From positions 1 through 64,000 of the forward strand of contig NZ_VTPY01000007.1 of assembly GCF_008297955.1 (NCBI RefSeq): a stretch of DNA of 64,000 bases, in the 5' to 3' direction. This document shows, piece by piece, positions 56,623 through 64,000 of this stretch (positions within the stretch are counted from its first letter, which is position 1; every line of letters begins with the position of its first letter). The stretch is from Billgrantia pellis. Lineage in GTDB: Bacteria > Pseudomonadota > Gammaproteobacteria > Pseudomonadales > Halomonadaceae. The notes under the pieces are model-generated. The model was not told where the DNA came from. It saw only the letters and a program-made list of their open reading frames with translations, and ran no database searches. A program made the position numbers and the translations under genes.

Positions 56623-58008
56623 ATGACCGACGTACCCGAAGATCCTGTCGCCAGCGCCGGTGGCCTGCGTGCTGCAGGGGAGCTGCTGCGCTCAGGTAAG
56701 ATTACCTCCGAGCAGATGACCCTTGATTACCTCACCCGGATTCGGGCCTTGGATCCACACCTGGGTGCCTTCGAGCACGTAGCACATGAGCAGGCGCTAG
56801 AGACTGCAAGGGCCGTGGACAAGCTTCTTGCCTCGGGAACAGACCTGGGCCCACTGATGGGAATGCCGGTTAGCGTCAAGGACCTGTTTACAGTAGCGGG
56901 CATGCCGCTTACGGCGGGCTCTCGGCTGGACCTTTCGGCGATTGTGGATTGTCGGGAAGGGCCTTTCATTCAGTCCCTGAGGCAAGCGGGGTGCGTGTTG
57001 CTCGGCAAGACGCGGATGGTGGAGTTCGCCTATGGCATCACGGGGCTTTCGCAGCCGCGAGGAACGCCTTGGAACCCTTGTGATCATCAGGTCCAGCGCA
57101 TACCGGGCGGTTCAAGCTCGGGAGCCGGGGTGGCCATGGCTGCCGGATTGTGTGCCGTGGCGATCGGTACCGATACAGGAGGTTCGGTTCGCGTGCCAGC
57201 TGCCTTATGCGGTGTCTTTGGTCTCAAGACGACATTCGGCATATGGCCAACTCAGGGTGTCTTTCCGCTGGCACCGGAACTGGATACGATTGGGTTGTTG
57301 ACCCGCAGCGCTGACGATGCTGCTATTTTTTATGCTGACATCACGCGACTTCTTCATGGTGGGAACTACAAGGAAATAAGGCCCGCGTTGCTTCCCGGCA
57401 CAATACTAGGCGTGCCGAAGGCTTATTTCTGGGAGGATCTGACCTCGGAGGTATCGATAGTTGCTTCACGGGCAGTCGACCTGCTGGTATCGGCAGGCGT
57501 GAAGTTCACCCAGGTCTCCTTCCCCGAGGCAAGCGAGCGAGAGAGTTATTTCCCTATCAGCATGCCCGTACAGCTGCTGAACACCTTGGGGCGTGAGCGG
57601 TTTGAAGCAAGCCGTCATCTCATGGATCCGGTTATCGCCGAGAGAACGGCGCAAGGGCTTGATATCCTAGCTACTCAGCTTCTAGAAGTCGAAATGCGCC
57701 GGAAGCGCAGCGCCTCGCGAGCATTAAGCAGGTTCCAAGGCGTGAATGCTGTCGTCAGCCCGACGACTGCCAGCGCTGCCCCTAGTGTCGCAAGCTTGGC
57801 GGATTACAATGAAGCCTATCGGCAAGCATTGAACATGACCCGAAATACCCAGCCGGCGAACTACTTGGGGTTATGTGCTGCCAGCCTGCCTATGCCGGTG
57901 GGGGCACAGGGCTTGCCTGTAGGTCTACAGCTGATGAGCCCTGCTGGCCATGAGGAGGGGCTGCTTGCTATTGCCCTGTCTGTCGAGAAAGCATTGGCGG
58001 GTGGTTAG
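56623..58008 (+). CDS. Amidase signature family enzyme
   Basis: The 461-residue hydrolase has the Ser-cisSer-Lys triad: K86 in MPVSVKDLF, the cis-Ser region GGSSSG (162-167) and nucleophile S188 in TDTGGSVRVPAALCG. Family members cleave amides, including allophanate, maleamate-type compounds and aryl amides. It is the first plus-strand gene opposite the ABC importer, followed by a racemase-superfamily gene. AAGGAG precedes ATG 56623. Substrate specificity cannot be read from sequence. Confidence 0.9.
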   Translation: MTDVPEDPVASAGGLRAAGELLRSGKITSEQMTLDYLTRIRALDPHLGAFEHVAHEQALETARAVDKLLASGTDLGPLMGMPVSVKDLFTVAGMPLTAGSRLDLSAIVDCREGPFIQSLRQAGCVLLGKTRMVEFAYGITGLSQPRGTPWNPCDHQVQRIPGGSSSGAGVAMAAGLCAVAIGTDTGGSVRVPAALCGVFGLKTTFGIWPTQGVFPLAPELDTIGLLTRSADDAAIFYADITRLLHGGNYKEIRPALLPGTILGVPKAYFWEDLTSEVSIVASRAVDLLVSAGVKFTQVSFPEASERESYFPISMPVQLLNTLGRERFEASRHLMDPVIAERTAQGLDILATQLLEVEMRRKRSASRALSRFQGVNAVVSPTTASAAPSVASLADYNEAYRQALNMTRNTQPANYLGLCAASLPMPVGAQGLPVGLQLMSPAGHEEGLLAIALSVEKALAGG

Positions 58009-58157
58009 AGCCGATTGTCATTGCCGAAAAGCAGGTGAGGGAATCGGAAGCAGAACGGGCGGAGAAGTGCTCACAGTGGCTCCTTGCCAGCGTACTCCCG
58101 CCTGAAAGCCCATGTTTTTACCGCGTCATGTGACGCACCGCCGACCGAGAGGTACCG

Positions 58158-58907
58158 ATGCGTAATGTACAGTGTCTGGGCATACTACTGCCCGAGGACG
58201 GACCGCCCGATTATGAATGGTACGAACTGAACGAACGTCCCGGCATCGGCGAGACGCTGCCCGCTATCGAAGTGGGCAAGATAGTCAGCGACGGCCACCA
58301 TGAGCACACGGCGTTGATGTCGCTCGGTGCCACCGACCGCCTGGCGGCAGTGGGCGAAGGGCTAGTGAAGGAGCGCGGTGCCCAGGCGGTGGTTTGGGCC
58401 TGTACCAGCGGCAGCTTCATTGGCGGGCTCGAATGGTCCTGTGCCCAGGCACGCGAACTCTCGCAATGGCTCGGGGTGCCGGCCACCAGCACTGCCATGG
58501 CTTTCCGCGACGCTCTTGCGGCCCTGGCCTGTCGTCGGGTCGATCTGCTCAGTCCCTATCCACCGGAGGTCACCGATCAGTTGGTACAGTTTCTGCGCGA
58601 CAGCGATGTCGCGGTAGAGGGTCGGCAAGTGCTGGATTGCCCTTATGCAGCCGACTCCCATAAGCTCGACATCGTCGCAGCCGTGCGTGATTTCGCCACC
58701 ACGCACGAATCGAACAACCCGATCCTGGTTCCCGACACCGCCATCAACACGCTCGAACTGGTCGAGGCGATGAACCGTGAGGCAGGGCGCCAGGTGCTCA
58801 CGGCCAATCAGGTGAGCTTGTGGGCGGGGCTTAGGCGGCTCAAGCGCAGCGGCGGCCCGGCCCGTTATCTGCAGGCCTTGGCCGAGGTATCGGCGCCCGG
58901 CGTTTGA
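58158..58907 (+). CDS. Asp/Glu racemase-superfamily protein (maleate isomerase / AMDase-like)
   Basis: The 249-residue protein resembles the maleate cis-trans isomerase / arylmalonate decarboxylase group, with catalytic-type C82 in VVWACTSGSFIGG and the second half-site VPDTAINTLELVEAMNREAG before a conserved-looking SLWAGLRRLKR. At the position where these enzymes carry a second Cys (SCT) it has Asp 193 (PDT). Maleate isomerase uses both Cys, and AMDase keeps only the second, so this Cys/Asp pair is unusual. GAGAGG precedes ATG 58158. It lies 149 bases after the amidase, probably the same transcript. Confidence 0.82.
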   Translation: MRNVQCLGILLPEDGPPDYEWYELNERPGIGETLPAIEVGKIVSDGHHEHTALMSLGATDRLAAVGEGLVKERGAQAVVWACTSGSFIGGLEWSCAQARELSQWLGVPATSTAMAFRDALAALACRRVDLLSPYPPEVTDQLVQFLRDSDVAVEGRQVLDCPYAADSHKLDIVAAVRDFATTHESNNPILVPDTAINTLELVEAMNREAGRQVLTANQVSLWAGLRRLKRSGGPARYLQALAEVSAPGV

Positions 58908-59034
58908 AGCGAACATCGAAGGCGAGGCGTGCCGCCGCGTATCGCACTCGTCACAATAACCTGCGTTAAGCCGTTTGTCCGGCGAGTTCTGATAGGTTCC
59001 AAACGGGGCGGGGCAAGTTTTCACCGGAGGATGA

Positions 59035-59403
59035 ATGAGCGACGAACTGAGCGAGTTCGAACAGAGCATCAAGCGTGAGATAGATGCCTTCATGAAGCCC
59101 GAGAAGGCCTCGCCGACCTCTCGTGAGCCGGCAATTGGCACGGTCGGCCCTGCCACCAAGGAGAAAGGCATCCAAGAGAAAGGCGGCAAGGGAAAAGGAG
59201 TTGCCCGTGAATCCGCCAAGGCCTACAGGACCGGTCACCTGGTGCGGCTTGCCGTACGCACCAAACAACTGGAAACGGATACCGTCTTCGAGCATCGTTC
59301 CACCAGCATTTCCAAGCTTGAGGCCCAACTGGAGGCGGAGAAAGCCGCCAAGCAAGCCGGCTACCCCATCGTGGGATACCTGATCGATATCCAGAGCCTC
59401 TAA
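59035..59403 (+). CDS. Hypothetical protein (122 aa), Lys/Glu-rich
   Basis: I do not recognise this protein. It has an acidic N-terminal helix (SDELSEFEQSIKREIDAFM), a Lys/Gly-rich, probably disordered middle (about 38-65) and a C-terminal region with a short coiled-coil-like stretch (KLEAQLEAEKAAK) before a hydrophobic end YPIVGYLIDIQSL. GGAGG lies close upstream; an ATG at 59031 is out of frame. It has no clear functional partners and sits between the amidase island and serA, which is convergent. Confidence 0.6.
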   Translation: MSDELSEFEQSIKREIDAFMKPEKASPTSREPAIGTVGPATKEKGIQEKGGKGKGVARESAKAYRTGHLVRLAVRTKQLETDTVFEHRSTSISKLEAQLEAEKAAKQAGYPIVGYLIDIQSL

Positions 59404-59443
59404 GGCGCCAGGGTACGGCCAGGCGGCCTCGAGAAACAGCCAT

Positions 59444-59474
59444 GAAATAATGCCGCCGCGCTTGAGCGCGGCGG
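59444..59474 (-). terminator. serA terminator
   Basis: A perfect 9-bp stem CCGCCGCGC/GCGCGGCGG with a TTGA loop lies 24 bases after the serA stop; on the minus strand it is followed by ATTATTTC. Confidence 0.7.
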
Positions 59475-59498
59475 TCTGTCAGAATGGCGCCGGCGGCG

Positions 59499-60749
59499 TC
59501 AGTCCTCGAAGTTTGTCTCGGAGTAGAGCACTCGCACGCGGAGCGTGTGCTCGACCTTGCGCAGCGCCTCGAGTGCCTGGGGGCCGTAGGCCTTGTCCAC
59601 GTCGATGACCACGTAGCCGACCTTCTCGTTGGTCTGCAGATACTGGCCGGAGATGTTGATGTCGTTCTCGGAGAGCACCCGGTTGATCTCGGAGAGCACG
59701 CCCGGCACGTTGTCATGGATGTGCAGCACGCGGTGCTTGTCGGGGTGCGCCGGCAGCGCCACTTCGGGGAAGTTGACCGCGGTGACGGTGGTGCCGTTGT
59801 CGGAATAGGTGACCAGCTTTTCGGACACCTCGATGCCGATGTTCTCCTGGGCTTCCAGGGTGGAGCCGCCGATGTGCGGGGTGAGGATCACGTTGGGAAT
59901 CCCGCGCAGCGGGCTGACGAACTCTTCCTCGTTGCCCTTGGGCTCGACCGGGAAGACATCGATGGCGGCACCGTAGAGACGACCGGCCTCGAGTGCCTCG
60001 GCGAGATCTTCGATCACGACCACGCTACCGCGCGAAGCGTTGATCAGGATGCCGCTGGGCTTCATCAGTGCCAGCTGCTCCTTGGCGATCATCCATTTGG
60101 TGGAGGGCAGCTCCGGCACGTGTAGGCTGACCACGTCGGCGCGGGCCAGCAGCTCCTCGAGGCTCGCCACTTGGTTGGCGTTGCCCATGCCGAGCTTGGT
60201 CACCACATCGTAGAAGATGACGTTGAAGCCGAGCGATTCGGCCAGCACCGAGAGCTGGGCGCCGATGTTGCCGTAGCCGACGATGCCTAGCGTCTTGCCG
60301 CGCGCCTCGTGGGCGTTCTTGGCGCTCTTGAGCCAGCCGCCCTGGTGGGCGCGGGTGGTCTTCTCGGGAATGCCGCGCAGCAGCATGATCGCCTCGGCCA
60401 GCACCAGCTCCGCCACCGAGCGGGTGTTGGAGTAGGGCGCGTTGAAGACCGGAATACCGCGTGAAAGCGCCGCACCCAGATCGACCTGGTTGGTGCCGAT
60501 GCAGAAGCAGCCTACGGCGTTGAGCTTTTCGGCCGCGGCGAAGACGCGTTCGGTGAGCTGGGTGCGGGAGCGAATGCCGAGGAAGTGCACGTCGCGAATC
60601 TTCTCGATCAGCGAGGCCTCGTCGAGCGAGGTGGGCAGATGCTCGATGTTGGTGTAACCGGCATTCAGGAAATTGTCCACCGCGCTCTGGTGGATGCCCT
60701 CGAGTAGCAGGATCTTGATCTTGCTCTTGTCCAGGGACGTTTTGGCCAT
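59499..60749 (-). CDS. serA: D-3-phosphoglycerate dehydrogenase
   Basis: The 416-residue enzyme oxidises 3-phosphoglycerate, the first step of serine synthesis. It has the NAD-binding GIVGYGNIGAQL motif, catalytic-region LINASRGSVV, the ILTPHIGGSTLEAQENIG histidine segment and a C-terminal ACT domain (about 335-416: HIHDNVPGVLSEINRVLSEN) that in E. coli binds serine for feedback inhibition. ATG 60749 gives the E. coli-like N-terminus (MAKTSLDKSKIKILLLEG); a longer frame to 60905 is not used. It is followed by an intrinsic terminator. Confidence 0.95.
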   Translation of the reverse strand: MAKTSLDKSKIKILLLEGIHQSAVDNFLNAGYTNIEHLPTSLDEASLIEKIRDVHFLGIRSRTQLTERVFAAAEKLNAVGCFCIGTNQVDLGAALSRGIPVFNAPYSNTRSVAELVLAEAIMLLRGIPEKTTRAHQGGWLKSAKNAHEARGKTLGIVGYGNIGAQLSVLAESLGFNVIFYDVVTKLGMGNANQVASLEELLARADVVSLHVPELPSTKWMIAKEQLALMKPSGILINASRGSVVVIEDLAEALEAGRLYGAAIDVFPVEPKGNEEEFVSPLRGIPNVILTPHIGGSTLEAQENIGIEVSEKLVTYSDNGTTVTAVNFPEVALPAHPDKHRVLHIHDNVPGVLSEINRVLSENDINISGQYLQTNEKVGYVVIDVDKAYGPQALEALRKVEHTLRVRVLYSETNFED

Positions 60750-60944
60750 GGTCGAATCAACCCCTTCTTGGTGCGCCGCGTGCTGGAAGACCGGAACGTA
60801 CCGCTCGGTGTCTCCGGTAACAGGCTGGAAACAGGGCGCCAATATTAGCACAGCGGGCAGGCACGAGGATGAAAATGCTGCGCCGCGAAGATGAACGCGC
60901 TGCACGTTGCGCGTTCAAGCAGACGAACCCTGGGGCAGTGCGTG

Positions 60945-60950
60945 TATACT
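60945..60950 (+). promoter_or_regulatory. Putative -10 element for xseB-ispA-dxs
   Basis: TATACT lies 39 bases before the xseB ATG within the serA-xseB divergent region. No convincing -35 hexamer was found at standard spacing. Confidence 0.4.
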
Positions 60951-60989
60951 GTGCGTCCCGAAAAACAGCGGCGACGAGCCAGAGGTATC

Positions 60990-61286
60990 ATGGCCGAACG
61001 TGACAAGCAGGCGGCGGACGAAGCGGCGCCGAACGCAGATGCCGAAGTCGATTTCGCCGCCACCGTCGAGAGACTGGAACGGCTGGTCGAACAGCTGGAG
61101 TCCGGCGAGCTGTCGTTGGAAGGCTCGCTTGCCGCCTTCGAACAGGGTGTGGGCCTGACTCGCGAAGCCCAGCGTCGCCTCGACGAGGCCGAGTTGCGCG
61201 TCCGCACCCTGATCGAGCGCCCCGACGGCAGCATCGCCTTCGCCCCTTTCGAGGCGCCCACTGGGGAGGACGGTAGTGAACACTGA
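60990..61286 (+). CDS. xseB: Exodeoxyribonuclease VII small subunit
   Basis: The 98-residue protein has an acidic N-terminal extension and the conserved XseB helical core FAATVERLERLVEQLESGEL, SLEGSLAAFEQGVGLTREAQ. It forms exonuclease VII with XseA, encoded elsewhere, degrading single-stranded DNA. ATG 60990 has AGAGG upstream. It overlaps the ispA start by 11 bases, the usual xseB-ispA-dxs order of gammaproteobacteria. Confidence 0.95.
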   Translation: MAERDKQAADEAAPNADAEVDFAATVERLERLVEQLESGELSLEGSLAAFEQGVGLTREAQRRLDEAELRVRTLIERPDGSIAFAPFEAPTGEDGSEH

Positions 61287-62160
61287 CGCGTTCACGGCTC
61301 GCCTGGCCGCCGCTCGCACCCGCGTCGACGCTTGCTTGGCGCACCTGTTCGACGCGCGCCAGGCATCGGCGATACGACTGGAGTCCGCCATGCGCCACGG
61401 GCTGCTGGTGGGCGGCAAGCGGCTGCGTCCGGTGCTGGTCTATCTGGCCGGACGCGCCCTGGGCGCCGCGGACGAAGCGCTCGATGCGCCGGCCGCCGCC
61501 GTCGAGCTGATCCACGCTTACTCACTGGTGCACGACGACCTGCCGGCCATGGACGACGACGACCTGCGCCGTGGCCAGCCCACGGTGCACCGCGCCTATG
61601 ACGAGGCCACGGCGATACTCGCCGGTGACGCCCTGCAAACGCTCGCCTTCGAAGTGCTGGCACGCGCCGAGCATCCCCGCCTACCCGCGCTGATGCTGAC
61701 CCTGGCCAGGGCGGCCGGGCGCGATGGCATGGTCGGTGGCCAGGCACTGGACCTGGCGGCCGTTGGCGGCCACCCTGACGTCGAGGCCTTGGCCACCATG
61801 CACGCCCACAAGACCGGTGCGCTGATTCGCGCTGCGGTGCGCATGGGGGCGCTGACGGCGGTGGATGAGCACGATCCGCGAGTGGCGGCGCTCGACGCTT
61901 ACGCCCAGGCGCTCGGCCTGGCCTTCCAGATTCACGACGATATCCTCGACGTGACCGGCGACACCCGGACCCTGGGGAAGGCCTCCGGCGCCGATGCGGC
62001 CCGCGACAAGCCCACCTACCCCTCGTTGCTGGGATTGGAGGGAGCACGTTCCCGGTCCCAGGAACTGGTCGAGGAGGCGCTGGCGGCTCTCGATCCGCTG
62101 GGTGAGGCGGGGCTTCCGCTGGCCGAGCTGGCCCGATACATGATCGAGCGCGACCACTAG
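61276..62160 (+). CDS. ispA: Farnesyl diphosphate synthase
   Basis: The 294-residue prenyltransferase condenses IPP with DMAPP and then GPP. It has [14 protein letters not shown], the first aspartate-rich motif in [17 protein letters not shown] and the second in [16 protein letters not shown] 61276 is the start, preceded by GGGGAGG inside the end of xseB, so translation is coupled. dxs follows after 31 bases. Confidence 0.95.
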   Translation: MNTDAFTARLAAARTRVDACLAHLFDARQASAIRLESAMRHGLLVGGKRLRPVLVYLAGRALGAADEALDAPAAAVELIHAYSLVHDDLPAMDDDDLRRGQPTVHRAYDEATAILAGDALQTLAFEVLARAEHPRLPALMLTLARAAGRDGMVGGQALDLAAVGGHPDVEALATMHAHKTGALIRAAVRMGALTAVDEHDPRVAALDAYAQALGLAFQIHDDILDVTGDTRTLGKASGADAARDKPTYPSLLGLEGARSRSQELVEEALAALDPLGEAGLPLAELARYMIERDH

Positions 62161-62191
62161 CAATGGCATGAAGCCAGGACGACCGAAAAGC

Positions 62192-64000
62192 ATGAAGCTC
62201 TACGACGCAATTCCCGCCGAACGCCCCGTGACGCCGTTGCTCGACACGCTGGATACGCCAGCGGCGCTGCGGGCCATGACCACTTCCCAACTGCTGCAGG
62301 TGGCCGACGAACTGCGTGCCTACCTGCTGTACAGCGTGGGGCGTAGCGGCGGCCATTTCGGCGCCGGGCTGGGCGTGGTGGAACTCACCGTGGCGTTGCA
62401 TCACGCGCTGGACACGCCCCACGATCGGTTGGTGTGGGACGTCGGTCATCAGGCCTACCCGCACAAGATCCTCACCGGGCGGCGCGAGGCGATGCCCACC
62501 ATTCGGCAGTACGGCGGGCTGGCCGCCTTCCCGCGCCGCGCCGAATCGCCCTTCGACACCTTCGGCGTGGGCCACTCGAGCACCTCGATCTCGGCGGCGC
62601 TGGGCATGGCGCTGGCCAGTGCCACTCGCGGCGACAAGCGCCGGGTCTGTGCGGTAATCGGCGACGGTGCGCTGACCGCCGGCATGGCCTTTGAAGCCTT
62701 GGCGCATGCCGGACACCTCGACGCCAACCTGCTGGTGGTGCTCAACGACAACGAGATGTCGATTTCCGAGAACGTCGGCGGTATCGCCAGCTACTTGGCA
62801 GGCATACTCGCCAGCAAGCCCTATCTCACCTTCCGTGAGGAGGGCAAGCGCGTGCTCTCCCGCCTGCCCGGAGCACTGGAACTCGCCCGGCGCACCGAAG
62901 AGCACATGAAGGGCATGGTCAGCCCGGCCACGCTGTTCGAGGAAATGGGATTCAACTACATCGGCCCGCTCGACGGTCACGACCTGCCCACGCTGATCCA
63001 GACCCTGCGCAACCTGCGCGATCTGGACGGCCCGCAGTTCCTTCATATCAAGACTCGCAAGGGGCGCGGCTTCCTGCCCGCCGAGGCCGATCCCATCGGC
63101 TACCACGCCATCACCAAGCTGGAGAAGAACGGCGACGTGTCGGCGAGTCAGCCCGCCGCCCCCGCCAAGAAGAAGCCCAAGTATTGCAATGTCTTCGGCG
63201 ATTGGCTGTGCGACATGGCGGCGGTGGACGAGCGGTTGATCGGCATCACCCCGGCGATGCGCGAAGGCTCCGACCTGATCCGCTTCTCCAAGGAGTATCC
63301 CGAGCGCTACTACGACGTGGCCATCGCCGAACAGCATGCCGTGACGCTCGCCGCCGGCATGGCCTGCGAGGCGATGAAACCGGTGGTGGCGATCTACTCC
63401 ACCTTCCTGCAGCGCGGCTACGACCAGTTGATCCATGATGTGGCGGTGCAACATCTGGACGTTACCTTCGCCATCGACCGCGCCGGCCTGGTCGGCGAGG
63501 ACGGGCCCACCCACCACGGCGGCATGGATCTTTCCTACTTGCGTTGCGTTCCCGGCTTGGTGATCCTGGCTCCCGCCGACGAGGCGGAGTGCCGCGCCAT
63601 GCTCAGCGCCGCTTACCATTATCCCGGCCCCGCCGCGGTGCGCTACCCCCGCGGCAGCGGGCCGGGCGTGGAGGTTCCCACACACCTCGAGCCACTGGAG
63701 ATCGGCAAGGCCGAGCTTCGCCGAGAGGGCGGTGCCACCGCCGGTCGAAGAGTGGCCCTGCTCGCCTTCGGCAGCCTCAACGGCCCGGCGGTCCAGGTGG
63801 CGGAATCCCTCGACGCCACCCATCTCAACATGCGCTCGGTGAAGCCGCTCGACCGCGAGGCCGTGCTGAAAGCCGCCGCCGAGCACGAGCTGCTGGTCAC
63901 CCTAGAGGAAAACGTGGTGGCCGGCGGCGCCGGCAGCGCCGTCAACGAGCTGCTCGCCGCCGAAGGCGTGCAGGTCGGCATGCTCAACCTCGGCTTGCCC
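62192..64000 (+). CDS. dxs: 1-deoxy-D-xylulose-5-phosphate synthase (3' end beyond window)
   Basis: The first 603 codons are present and the frame runs off the window end without a stop; the family is about 620-650 residues, so only the last few dozen are missing. The enzyme makes DXP from pyruvate and glyceraldehyde 3-phosphate for isoprenoids and thiamine. Visible are the [20 protein letters not shown] start, the thiamine-diphosphate motif [14 protein letters not shown]...NDN, catalytic Glu in [15 protein letters not shown] and [21 protein letters not shown] 62192 has a weak ribosome site (GAAAAG). It completes xseB-ispA-dxs. Confidence 0.96.
   Translation, partial: MKLYDAIPAERPVTPLLDTLDTPAALRAMTTSQLLQVADELRAYLLYSVGRSGGHFGAGLGVVELTVALHHALDTPHDRLVWDVGHQAYPHKILTGRREAMPTIRQYGGLAAFPRRAESPFDTFGVGHSSTSISAALGMALASATRGDKRRVCAVIGDGALTAGMAFEALAHAGHLDANLLVVLNDNEMSISENVGGIASYLAGILASKPYLTFREEGKRVLSRLPGALELARRTEEHMKGMVSPATLFEEMGFNYIGPLDGHDLPTLIQTLRNLRDLDGPQFLHIKTRKGRGFLPAEADPIGYHAITKLEKNGDVSASQPAAPAKKKPKYCNVFGDWLCDMAAVDERLIGITPAMREGSDLIRFSKEYPERYYDVAIAEQHAVTLAAGMACEAMKPVVAIYSTFLQRGYDQLIHDVAVQHLDVTFAIDRAGLVGEDGPTHHGGMDLSYLRCVPGLVILAPADEAECRAMLSAAYHYPGPAAVRYPRGSGPGVEVPTHLEPLEIGKAELRREGGATAGRRVALLAFGSLNGPAVQVAESLDATHLNMRSVKPLDREAVLKAAAEHELLVTLEENVVAGGAGSAVNELLAAEGVQVGMLNLGLP

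Noticed and set aside
61292-63886. An 864-residue minus-strand gene opposite ispA and dxs
   Set aside because: It is antisense to conserved ispA and dxs and its product has no domain pattern.

Overview
This window reads as chromosomal DNA of a GC-rich gammaproteobacterium, most likely a Halomonas-type halophile. The basis is the gshB-tonB-algH-ruvX block, the xseB-ispA-dxs block, heavy use of TRAP and ABC uptake systems, and a self-sufficient CYP116B-type P450. No rRNA, tRNA, insertion sequence, prophage or CRISPR was seen. The species call is inference.

Layout. 1-4356 is housekeeping: the 3' end of an aldehyde dehydrogenase, a CvfB-like RNA-binding protein, then gshB, tonB, algH and ruvX. 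4378-12579 is an accessory island. It pairs a Tm-1-like (UPF0261) protein with a PEP-hydrolase-like TIM-barrel protein and an SRPBCC protein, plus a complete branched-chain-type ABC importer and an AraC regulator. 12822-14669 is pyrB followed by two small unknown genes. 14754-19095 is an IclR regulator divergent from a P450-reductase-ferredoxin fusion, followed by an orphan TRAP binding protein. 19259-19693 is a small Cys-rich protein behind an FNR-type box.

19811-28133 looks like a lysine (pipecolate/2-aminoadipate) catabolic cluster: hglS, a class III aminotransferase, LysR, amaB, amaA-like and an NhaC-family transporter. The last two genes have visibly lower GC. 28287-31058 holds a LuxR-type regulator and a flavin hydroxylase with a small DUF2783 partner. 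31068-35904 has a MerR remnant, a MocR regulator, a DUF1127 peptide, a STAS-like protein and two MFS exporters. 36203-37838 encodes two low-complexity exported proteins, one with a glycine-every-fourth-residue stretch and one built of 17-residue repeats.

38153-49076 is homogentisate catabolism: maiA, fahA, hmgA, a second flavin hydroxylase with DUF2783 partner, and an MBL-fold protein. Divergent from it are a TRAP DctPQM transporter and a MarR regulator, with a convergent IclR regulator next. An enoyl-CoA hydratase and a DSD1-like PLP protein follow. 51368-58907 is a lower-GC catabolic island of unknown substrate: EamA exporter, DUF1989 protein, FCD-type GntR regulator, an ABC permease-ATPase fusion, its binding protein, an amidase and an Asp/Glu-racemase-superfamily protein. 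59035-64000 returns to housekeeping: a small hypothetical, serA, xseB, ispA and the start of dxs.

Together the genes show a nutritionally versatile organism taking up organic acids and amino-acid-like compounds. The least explained systems are the split Tm-1 pair with its ABC importer, the DUF1989/amidase/racemase-like island, the two hydroxylase-DUF2783 pairs, and the exported repeat proteins.
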